Part shown: positions 1 through 5,988 of the stretch, piece by piece
How the letters are laid out: each line of letters opens with the position of its first letter
Position numbering within the stretch: the first letter of the stretch is position 1
Assembly: GCA_902783025.1 (NCBI GenBank)
Contig: CACZPH010000050.1
Coordinates: 1-32,181 of the forward strand
Source: an uncultured Eubacteriales bacterium
Lineage (GTDB): Bacteria; Bacillota; Clostridia; Christensenellales; Pumilibacteraceae
Direction of reading: 5' to 3'
Length of the DNA stretch: 32,181 nt
Made by a program: the position numbers and the translations under genes
The notes under the pieces: generated by a model
Database searches by the model: none
Seen by the model: only the letters and a program-made list of their open reading frames with translations
Told to the model about the DNA's origin: nothing

Positions 1-2
1 CC

Positions 3-53
3 GACAAGGGGCGCGTAGTAAACCTACGTAACCCGCAGTCGGGGGAGTCTTAA
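3..53 (+). CDS. possible C-terminal tail of a gene entering from the left
   Basis: Frame 3 is open from the window edge to a TAA at 51-53 and encodes 16 residues beginning DKGRVVNLRN. It is the only plus-strand frame that stays open for the first 50 bases. The length is too short to judge codon use, and the same bases can fold into small hairpins (see findings), so this may be non-coding. No function is proposed. Confidence 0.2.
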   Translation, partial: DKGRVVNLRNPQSGES

Positions 54-74
54 CATAGCATCACGAAGTTTATT

Positions 75-109
75 GGCGGCGAAAAAGTATCACGCCGTAT
101 ATCGCCGCC
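75..109 (-). terminator. possible terminator after the DUF1846 gene
   Basis: An 8-bp stem, GGCGGCGA at 75-82 with TCGCCGCC at 102-109, lies just beyond the DUF1846 stop on the minus strand. The loop is long (19 bases) and there is no good U-tract, so this is a weak call. Confidence 0.35.
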
Positions 110-111
110 GT

Positions 112-1599
112 TTATTTGGCGTGGTAGAGTTTTTTCGTCTGATATACCGGCTCGCTCGTATAATTGATACCCAGTTTCTTGAGTACGTTGATATCCACTT
201 GGGATAAGATTACGGTGGAATGGCATTCGCAACCTTTGAGCTTGGCGAGTTGCTGCATGGCAAGGTTGGCGAGCGGATTGGTGACCGCGCTTATAGAAAG
301 AGCGATCAGTATTTCGTCGGTATGAAGGCGGGGATTGTGTCCGCCGAGATGCGTGGTCTTGAGTTCCTGAATAGGCTGAATAAGCGACGGAAGCAGAAGC
401 GGTACTTCGTCCGGAATGTCCGCGAGATACTTGAGCGCGTTGAGAAGCATAGCGCTCGTAGCGCCCAGAAGCGTCGAGGTCTTGCCGGTGATTATTTTGC
501 CGTCGTTAAGTTCGATAGCCGAAGCCGGTCCGCCGGTCTTGGCGGCTTTTTCCCTGGCTACGTCAACGACTTTGCGGTCGGAAAGCGAGATTTCGTTTTG
601 CTGCATCAAAAGTTCGATTTTATTTACTACGCTGTCGCCGACTTTATCGTTGCGCCTGTCGACGAGCGCGGTAAGATAACGCCTGATGATTTCCTGACGG
701 GAAGCTTCGCGGCACACTTCGTCGTCGACGATACAGTTACCCGCCATGTTTACGCCCATGTCGGTAGGCGACTTGTAGTACGACTGACCGAAAATCTTCT
801 GGAACATTCTGTTGAGTACGGGGAAGATCTCGACGTCGCGGTTGTAGTTTACGGTCGAAACGCCGTACGCTTCGAGATGATACGGATCGATCATGTTTAC
901 GTCGTTAAGATCCGCGGTAGCCGCTTCGTACGCCACGTTGACCGGGTGGCGAAGGGGCAGGTTCCAAATGGGAAAAGTCTCGAATTTCGCGTATCCCGAC
1001 TTAATGCCGCGCTTGTTGTCGTGATAAAGCTGGCTCAGACACGTCGCCATTTTGCCGCTTCCCGGTCCCGGCGCGGTGACTACGACGAGCTTGCGCGTAG
1101 TCTCTATGTAATCGTTTTTGCCCATGCCGGACTCGCTGACTATACCGTCGACGTCGTACGGGTAGTTGGGTATCGGGTAATGACGATAGGATTTGATCCC
1201 GAGCTTTTTGAGCGTTTTTTCAAACTGTTTCGCGAGTTTTTGGTCGGAAAACTGCGTAAGACAAACGCTGCCTACGTACAAGCCCACTTCTCTGAAAGCG
1301 TCGATAAGGCGAAGAACGTCAAGATCGTACGTTATGCCTAAATCTCCACGGACTTTCGCCTGCTCGATGGCGTTGGCGTTGACGACAATGACTATTTCCG
1401 CCTCTTCCCTCATCTTGAGAAGCATCTGCAATTTACTGTCCGGCTTAAAGCCCGGAAGCACGCGCGACGCGTGATAATCGTCGAAAAGTTTACCGCCGAA
1501 TTCGAGATAAAGCTTGCCGCCGAATTGATCGATACGCTCGCGTATGTGCTCGGATTGCATCGACAGATATTTTTCGTTATCAAAACCTATTTTGTTCAT
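112..1599 (-). CDS. DUF1846 family protein
   Basis: The product is 495 residues, the usual full length for the DUF1846 (PF08903) family of Firmicutes proteins of unknown function. The recognition is from overall sequence, including a P-loop-like APGPGSGK at residues 176-183 and a [18 protein letters not shown] stretch in the C-terminal half. Whether the glycine-rich loop binds nucleotide is not established. The start is supported by GGAG about eight bases upstream. The gene lies 37 bases after rpiB on the same strand and probably shares its promoter. No signal peptide or membrane segment is seen, so a cytoplasmic location is expected. Family membership is secure; function is open. Confidence 0.92.
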   Translation of the reverse strand: MNKIGFDNEKYLSMQSEHIRERIDQFGGKLYLEFGGKLFDDYHASRVLPGFKPDSKLQMLLKMREEAEIVIVVNANAIEQAKVRGDLGITYDLDVLRLIDAFREVGLYVGSVCLTQFSDQKLAKQFEKTLKKLGIKSYRHYPIPNYPYDVDGIVSESGMGKNDYIETTRKLVVVTAPGPGSGKMATCLSQLYHDNKRGIKSGYAKFETFPIWNLPLRHPVNVAYEAATADLNDVNMIDPYHLEAYGVSTVNYNRDVEIFPVLNRMFQKIFGQSYYKSPTDMGVNMAGNCIVDDEVCREASRQEIIRRYLTALVDRRNDKVGDSVVNKIELLMQQNEISLSDRKVVDVAREKAAKTGGPASAIELNDGKIITGKTSTLLGATSAMLLNALKYLADIPDEVPLLLPSLIQPIQELKTTHLGGHNPRLHTDEILIALSISAVTNPLANLAMQQLAKLKGCECHSTVILSQVDINVLKKLGINYTSEPVYQTKKLYHAK

Positions 1600-1636
1600 A
1601 CGTTCGTCTCCGTACCTTCCGACGTTGCCGTCGGAA

Positions 1637-2086
1637 TCACTTGAAATACTTGTCTTCGATCGCGCTTATTTTCGCGATGCGTCTTACGTGCCTTTCCGCT
1701 CCCGAAAACTCGGTGGAAAGGAAAGTATCGACTATGTCGAGCGCAAGCCCTACGCCCACCACTCTTTCGCCGAAAGTAAGAACGTTGGCGTCGTTATGCT
1801 CTCTCGTGGCGTGAGCGGAGAAAGTGTCCGAGCAAAGCGCGCACCTTATGCCTTTTACCTTGTTGGCGGCAATGCACATACCTATTCCGGTACCGCAAAT
1901 AAGAATACCCTTGTCCGCCTTGCCTTGCGAAACCGCCTCGGCAACCAAAATCGCCTTGTCGGGATAGTCCGCCGCCTCGCCTTCCACGGCTCCGAAATCG
2001 ACGTAGTCGTAACCTTTGCTCTTGAGAAAATCGACGACCGCGTCCTTGAGTTTGACCGCGGCGTGATCGCAACCTATCGCTATCAT
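1637..2086 (-). CDS. rpiB: ribose-5-phosphate isomerase B / sugar-phosphate isomerase (RpiB/LacAB family)
   Basis: The enzyme interconverts ribose 5-phosphate and ribulose 5-phosphate in the pentose phosphate pathway. The 149-residue length is typical. Residues 5-9 are GCDHA, the catalytic cysteine is C64 in ICGTGIGM, and the HNDANVL motif starts at residue 97; all are family hallmarks. The start has GGAGG six bases upstream. A promoter is visible at 2112-2141. RpiB and the galactose-6-phosphate isomerase subunits LacA/LacB are hard to separate by sequence, but the single copy and lack of lac genes favour RpiB. DUF1846 follows downstream. Confidence 0.93.
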   Translation of the reverse strand: MIAIGCDHAAVKLKDAVVDFLKSKGYDYVDFGAVEGEAADYPDKAILVAEAVSQGKADKGILICGTGIGMCIAANKVKGIRCALCSDTFSAHATREHNDANVLTFGERVVGVGLALDIVDTFLSTEFSGAERHVRRIAKISAIEDKYFK

Positions 2087-2111
2087 AAGCGCCTCCGCAT
2101 TATTTTTGTTT

Positions 2112-2141
2112 ATTATATCACAGATCCGGCGCGCTTGGCAA
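2112..2141 (-). promoter_or_regulatory. sigma-A promoter for rpiB-DUF1846
   Basis: On the minus strand TTGCCA (2136-2141) and TATAAT (2112-2117) are separated by 18 bases, about 25 bases upstream of the rpiB start. Confidence 0.7.
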
Positions 2142-2172
2142 GGGAAAATATTTGACTTGTACGCGACTTTTT

Positions 2173-2206
2173 AAAAAAATTCCCGCCTTAAAAAAGCGGG
2201 AATTTT
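2173..2206 (-). terminator. intrinsic terminator after the SGNH-like gene
   Basis: An 11-bp stem (2176-2186 with 2196-2206) is followed on the minus strand by a run of Us encoded by the A-run at 2173-2179. It lies 14 bases past the stop of the SGNH-like gene and upstream of the rpiB promoter. Confidence 0.85.
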
Positions 2207-2219
2207 ATCGAACTGATTT

Positions 2220-2768
2220 TCAGCAGCGGGAAAGCGCGAACGCCTCGTCGAACGTTATCGCTTTCGTCCGAAAGAAGCAGCTGAGCTCTTTGTATATCTT
2301 TCTGTATTGTTGAGCGTCTTCGCCGTCGCCGAAGTCCAGAGTTACGTACTTGGCGCCGACTTTGCGGCAAAGAGAAACAAGCGCGTCGTTAAAGCCGTTG
2401 TTCCTTCCGCCGCGAACGCTGAGTACGAATACCGAACAATGCGGCAAAGCCGAATTTATCTTTCTGATAAGTTTCTCGTAGTCGGCGATCGCCGTGGGAG
2501 AGTCAAAATCGTTTTCGCCGAAAGACAAAAACACTTTGGCGGGTTTGAGATCGATAACGCAAGGCGTTACCACGTCGCAAGCGTCCTTGAGCGAAAGCGA
2601 GTCTATACTGCGATTGTAGAGTGCGTTGGACATTACGTAACGGCTCGAAAGCTCGTAAAACGGGAAGTTGGCCGTGTAAGAGGAACCGAATACGACGATC
2701 TCGCCTTTGAGCGATATGTCGTTCATAATCGAAAAGGTCTTGACTTTTTCTTCAATTTGCGTATTCAT
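2220..2768 (-). CDS. SGNH/GDSL-hydrolase-like protein, catalytic histidine not found
   Basis: The 182-residue product follows the SGNH block order. FGSS at 27-30 stands where the GDS nucleophile block lies, an asparagine at 52 (YNRSI) stands for block II, and GEND at 84-87 matches the GxND of block III. The expected C-terminal DxxH was not found; the matching region reads ITFDEAFAL. It may therefore be a degenerate or altered member. Family members usually cleave ester or acyl groups on lipids or sugars, but that cannot be assumed here. There is no signal peptide. The gene has its own AGGAG site and its first 17 bases overlap the end of the upstream membrane gene, so the two are probably co-translated. 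Confidence 0.6.
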   Translation of the reverse strand: MNTQIEEKVKTFSIMNDISLKGEIVVFGSSYTANFPFYELSSRYVMSNALYNRSIDSLSLKDACDVVTPCVIDLKPAKVFLSFGENDFDSPTAIADYEKLIRKINSALPHCSVFVLSVRGGRNNGFNDALVSLCRKVGAKYVTLDFGDGEDAQQYRKIYKELSCFFRTKAITFDEAFALSRC

Positions 2769-3105
2769 ACTGTTGTACTCCTTTATTAAGATTGATTCTT
2801 TCGTTCGTTTGCGTTTGACTAGGCGCCTGCTTTAAGTCGGCTTTTCTTTCCCTATGGCGGTTGACGAAGTAGATCACGAGATCGACGGATACGACCGCAA
2901 GGTTAAAAACGTACAGCGCCAGAACGTAATTGAGCGTTCCGGATATTATCTTAGCGGTTATGCCGGCAATATATCCGAGAATTATCGCTACGATAAACAC
3001 CACGCTTTTGCCCTGCGTCGAACGCGACGCGATCGACTTGTACACCGATATCGGCCAGGAAAGTCCGAAACATATCAGCATTACGCATTCCAATACCTGA
3101 GTCAT
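2752..3105 (-). CDS. small PQ-loop-like membrane protein
   Basis: The ATG at 3105 is chosen over an upstream in-frame one at 3156 because AAGGAG lies just before it and the upstream extension would overlap the promoter. The 117-residue product has three hydrophobic segments (about residues 3-20, 33-50 and 55-80) and then a charged tail. The first segment ends in WPISVYKSIASRSTQGKS, which resembles the PQ-loop of SWEET-like and related small membrane proteins of Firmicutes. Substrate and role are unknown. The gene overlaps the SGNH-like gene downstream and is divergent from a LysR regulator, which might control it. Confidence 0.7.
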   Translation of the reverse strand: MTQVLECVMLICFGLSWPISVYKSIASRSTQGKSVVFIVAIILGYIAGITAKIISGTLNYVLALYVFNLAVVSVDLVIYFVNRHRERKADLKQAPSQTQTNERINLNKGVQQYEYAN

Positions 3106-3136
3106 TTTTTCTTTCTCCTTTTGTCTTTGCACCCAT

Positions 3137-3142
3137 ATTATA
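3137..3142 (-). promoter_or_regulatory. possible -10 box for the PQ-loop/SGNH operon
   Basis: TATAAT on the minus strand lies 31 bases upstream of the PQ-loop gene start. No clear -35 was found. It sits beside the divergent LysR promoter, so the two transcription units may share control. Confidence 0.45.
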
Positions 3143-3145
3143 CGC

Positions 3146-3174
3146 TTGACAAACAATTCCGTCTAATATATAAT
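3146..3174 (+). promoter_or_regulatory. consensus sigma-A promoter for the LysR gene
   Basis: TTGACA (3146-3151) and TATAAT (3169-3174) are separated by exactly 17 bases. An inverted repeat ATAA-N7-TTAT (3188-3202) lies just downstream and contains a T-N11-A pattern, so it could be an autoregulatory LysR site. Confidence 0.85.
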
Positions 3175-3216
3175 TTAACCAAAATCAATAACTTTCGGTT
3201 ATGGATAGGAGATAAC

Positions 3217-4104
3217 ATGGAACTTACGAAATTCAGGTATTTTTACGCCGTGGCAAAGTATCAGCACGTGACGAAAGCCGCCGAAGAGATATGTATCGCG
3301 CAACCGGCTCTCACTAAGACGATAAAACAGCTCGAAGAAGAACTGGGCGTAAAGCTTATCGAAAAGGCGGGGCGCAATATCCGTCTTACTCCGTACGGGG
3401 TTTTCCTTAAGGAAAAACTCGACGACATTTTGCCGCGTATCGACTCTATACCCGACGAAATAAACGCGCTGAAAGAAAGCGAAACCCGCACGATAAGGCT
3501 CAATATACTCGCCGCGTCCGCCATTGTTACCGGAGCGGTCATCTCGTACAAAAAGATCCGCCCGCAGGCGGTCTTTAAGATAGTACAGAACGAAGAGGAA
3601 AAAAGCTGCGACGTTTCGGTAGGCACCAACTCCGTAAATATGGATTTTTCGGCGGGAGCCGTCAAAAAAACCGTATTTGAAGAAAAAATCTATCTTGCCG
3701 TTCCGCGTTCGTCGTCATACGCGGACAAACAAAGCATAAACCTCGGCGACGTCAAAAACGAAGGCTTCGTAAGTATAGCCGGATCGAGATTGTTCAGAAC
3801 GGTATGCGACAAATTCTGTATGATAGCGGGATTTTCGCCCGTCAATATTTTCGAATCGGACTCGCCCGCTACCGTACGCGATATGATAGGCGCGAGCGCG
3901 GGAGTCGGATTCTGGCCGGAATACTCGTGGGGAAAACTCAACTCCAAAACCGTCGCCCTCCTTCCCATCTCGTCGCCTCAATGTATGAGAGAGATCATTA
4001 TTTGCCGCCATGCCGGCGCCGCGAACTCCGCCTACGTCGACGAATTTTACGAGTATTTGGTAAAGGCTTTTAAGAACGCTCAACGCAATCATTCCCCGAA
4101 ATAA
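3217..4104 (+). CDS. LysR-family transcriptional regulator
   Basis: The 295-residue product has the LysR winged helix-turn-helix at about residues 1-60 (LTKFRYFYAVAKYQHVTKAA, then AQPALTKTIKQLEEELGVKL) and a periplasmic-binding-protein-like effector domain to the end. The ATG at 3217 is preceded by AGGAGA and begins exactly where the family does; an in-frame upstream extension would run through the promoter. The ligand is unknown. LysR regulators often control the divergent gene, here the PQ-loop/SGNH pair, but this is inference. A strong bidirectional terminator overlaps its 3' end. Confidence 0.93.
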   Translation: MELTKFRYFYAVAKYQHVTKAAEEICIAQPALTKTIKQLEEELGVKLIEKAGRNIRLTPYGVFLKEKLDDILPRIDSIPDEINALKESETRTIRLNILAASAIVTGAVISYKKIRPQAVFKIVQNEEEKSCDVSVGTNSVNMDFSAGAVKKTVFEEKIYLAVPRSSSYADKQSINLGDVKNEGFVSIAGSRLFRTVCDKFCMIAGFSPVNIFESDSPATVRDMIGASAGVGFWPEYSWGKLNSKTVALLPISSPQCMREIIICRHAGAANSAYVDEFYEYLVKAFKNAQRNHSPK

Positions 4105-4146
4105 AATAAAGACGCGGGGTTTGCTAAAACGCCGCGTCTTTATTTT
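4103..4146. terminator. bidirectional terminator between the LysR gene and sua5
   Basis: A 15-bp perfect stem (4103-4117 with 4132-4146) has A-runs on the 5' side and T-runs on the 3' side, so it works for both convergent genes. Confidence 0.9.
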
Positions 4147-4150
4147 ACTT

Positions 4151-5146
4151 TCAGATTATTTTGCCGCCGCTCGCCTTGGTAAGACGGTTGACGACGGACC
4201 TGCCGTAGCCTTCTTCCGTCACTCCCTGCGCCACTACGGTATCGTAGCCGAGCTCGTCGCAACGCCTGAGCAAAGCGAAAAGATTGTGCGCGTACTCTTC
4301 GGAGTCCTTACCGGCGCGCAAAACGTCCGGACCGCCTATCTTTGCCGCCATATCGTCGAGACAGATTACCGCCGTTTTGTTTCCGCTCTCGTTATACTTA
4401 CGGCGTATTCTCTCTTCCTGATCTCCGCCCGCCGCGACTAAGTACACTTCCGCCTTGGGCGAATAATGCTTGTACTTCATCCCCGGACACAGCGCGACTT
4501 TGCTGTTAAGGGTGTCGACGACTTCGATTTTTCCGAGTTTCGCTTCGAGAGTTTCGAGCGGCATACCGCCGGCGCGGAGAAGTCTCGGAACGGGACGGGT
4601 AAGGTCGATTATGGTCGACTCTACTCCCACTCTGCACGCTCCGCCGTCTAAAATCGCGGGGATCTTGCCGGCTAAATCGTCAAAAACGTGTTTTGCCGTA
4701 GTGGGACTGGGCCGTCCGCTTACGTTGGCGCTCGGAGCGCATATCGGCACCCCGCAAAAACGTATAAACGAGAGCGCGACGTCGTTGTCGGGCATACGGA
4801 TACCTACCGTTTCGAGTCCTCCAGAAACGCGGTAAGGCACTATATCTTTTTTGGGTAAGATCATAGTCATAGGTCCGGGCATAAACCGCGCCATGACCAC
4901 GCGGGCAAAGTCGTTGATAAAAGCGACTTCGTCGATCTGCTTTTCGTCGCAAACGTGCACGATAAGCGGATTGTCCGACGGTCTGCCCTTGGCGGCGTAA
5001 ATTTTGCCGACGGCTTCTTCGTCGTACGCCGACGCGCCCAAACCGTATACCGTTTCGGTCGGAAAAGCGACGATTTCGCCGGAGCGGATAAGCTTCGCGC
5101 AATGCTCGTAAGCGGCGGGAGATGGTTGTAAAATTTCGGTTTTCAT
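4151..5146 (-). CDS. sua5: threonylcarbamoyl-AMP synthase (Sua5/YwlC)
   Basis: The enzyme makes threonylcarbamoyl-AMP from threonine, bicarbonate and ATP for t6A37 modification of ANN-decoding tRNAs. The 331-residue product has an N-terminal YrdC domain (about 12-200) with PTETVYGLG at 29-37, KGRP at 53-56 and SANVSG. The C-terminal Sua5 domain is also present, so it is the long form and not the short YrdC form. The ATG at 5146 is chosen because the YrdC fold begins there; the frame stays open upstream for 177 codons without family similarity. No Shine-Dalgarno sequence is seen. The -10 box ends six bases before the ATG, so the mRNA is probably leaderless. Confidence 0.94.
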   Translation of the reverse strand: MKTEILQPSPAAYEHCAKLIRSGEIVAFPTETVYGLGASAYDEEAVGKIYAAKGRPSDNPLIVHVCDEKQIDEVAFINDFARVVMARFMPGPMTMILPKKDIVPYRVSGGLETVGIRMPDNDVALSFIRFCGVPICAPSANVSGRPSPTTAKHVFDDLAGKIPAILDGGACRVGVESTIIDLTRPVPRLLRAGGMPLETLEAKLGKIEVVDTLNSKVALCPGMKYKHYSPKAEVYLVAAGGDQEERIRRKYNESGNKTAVICLDDMAAKIGGPDVLRAGKDSEEYAHNLFALLRRCDELGYDTVVAQGVTEEGYGRSVVNRLTKASGGKII

Positions 5147-5155
5147 ACCTATATT
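5126..5155 (+). promoter_or_regulatory. possible promoter for the 5192 membrane-protein gene
   Basis: TTGTAA (5126-5131) and TATATT (5150-5155) are spaced by 18 bases. If used, the transcript would start about 30 bases before the ATG at 5192, which supports that start over the ATG at 5156. It overlaps the divergent sua5 promoter. Confidence 0.5.
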
Positions 5156-5181
5156 ATGAATAGAAAGCGCAAAAAAGTCAA
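5153..5181 (-). promoter_or_regulatory. sua5 promoter, leaderless layout
   Basis: On the minus strand TTGACT (5176-5181), a 17-base spacer and CATAAT (5153-5158) are followed by six bases and then the ATG. Transcription would begin at or next to the A of the start codon. Confidence 0.75.
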
Positions 5182-5191
5182 GAATTTGGGT

Positions 5192-5929
5192 ATGAAAAAT
5201 AAATTTAGATTGTTTGCTGACGCGGTTTTGTCGTTCGCGGCGTTTTACCTGTGCTTTTCGCTTATATCGGACGCGTTTCGTCTTCCGTCGCCGCAGAGCC
5301 GGATATGGTGCGTCGTAGAAACCCTGCTCGCGCAAAACGTATATATCAAAAAAAGCGCGATCTCTACCCTTGATGCTCGGAAAATTTCGGATTTCAAAAA
5401 CGCTCTCGACTTTTATATCAAAGATCCTTTCGAATACTTTTTCGCCGCGCTGGCAAAGCGCTACGAATGCGCGAAAACGAACGGGTTTATCGTGGTAAAC
5501 GAGCGCGTTTCGGTGGCGGTAAAAGTTTCTGCGCCGCTTACGTACGCCGGAGTATGCGAAATATACCGCAATTCTCCGACCGAAAACGTAATTATTCTCT
5601 GTCTTTGCGCCGAAAAAAAGTCTTTGCGTATTTGCGCGGCTCTCGACAAAAATATCACGGTATGGCAAGAAAAACAAACGGTAAACCTGCTCTCTTTTCT
5701 CGATTCGGTACCACGCAAACGCTCCGCCTTCAAAAGACCGAAATTGAGCGATCTTACGCGTCTCGGCGACGCGCGTTTGTCCAAAAGATACTTACTCGGA
5801 GCGATCGCTATCCTTTCTCTCGCGTCTTTGAGTCCGATGAAAAACTACTACGTCGCGTTCGCCGTAATATTGCTCGTCGTCGCTCTCATTCCGCCGCTTA
5901 TCGGAAGCGCCTCGGGCAAAACTTCATAG
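5192..5929 (+). CDS. membrane protein of unknown function with a possible REase-like soluble domain
   Basis: From the ATG at 5192 the product is 245 residues; a further ATG at 5156 would add 12 lysine-rich residues but abuts the -10 box. There is one membrane segment near residues 10-28 and one or two near 203-238, with a soluble middle domain. That middle contains VSVAVKVSAPLTYAGVCEIY, then a hydrophobic strand (VIILCLC) and a helix-strand ending NITVWQEKQTVNLL. This order recalls the core of Mrr-like PD-(D/E)XK folds, but the acidic catalytic residues are not evident. It stands alone, divergent from sua5. I do not recognise a named family with confidence. Confidence 0.75.
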   Translation: MKNKFRLFADAVLSFAAFYLCFSLISDAFRLPSPQSRIWCVVETLLAQNVYIKKSAISTLDARKISDFKNALDFYIKDPFEYFFAALAKRYECAKTNGFIVVNERVSVAVKVSAPLTYAGVCEIYRNSPTENVIILCLCAEKKSLRICAALDKNITVWQEKQTVNLLSFLDSVPRKRSAFKRPKLSDLTRLGDARLSKRYLLGAIAILSLASLSPMKNYYVAFAVILLVVALIPPLIGSASGKTS

Positions 5930-5938
5930 TCTTCAGCA

Positions 5939-5968
5939 AAAAAGACGGCGAAAAATCGCCGTCTTTTT
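5939..5968. terminator. bidirectional terminator
   Basis: A 13-bp perfect stem (5939-5951 with 5956-5968) with an AAAA loop and flanking A/T runs separates the convergent membrane-protein gene and the large surface-protein gene. Confidence 0.92.
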
Positions 5969-5988
5969 CCTTATTACGTTAAATCGTA

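Noticed and set aside
2854-3216. Upstream extension of the LysR frame
   Set aside because: LysR proteins begin at the ATG at 3217, which has AGGAGA and a consensus promoter before it; the extension is antisense to the PQ-loop gene.
5147-5677. 177-codon upstream extension of the sua5 frame
   Set aside because: The YrdC fold begins at the ATG at 5146, a promoter lies directly before it, and the extension is antisense to the membrane-protein gene.
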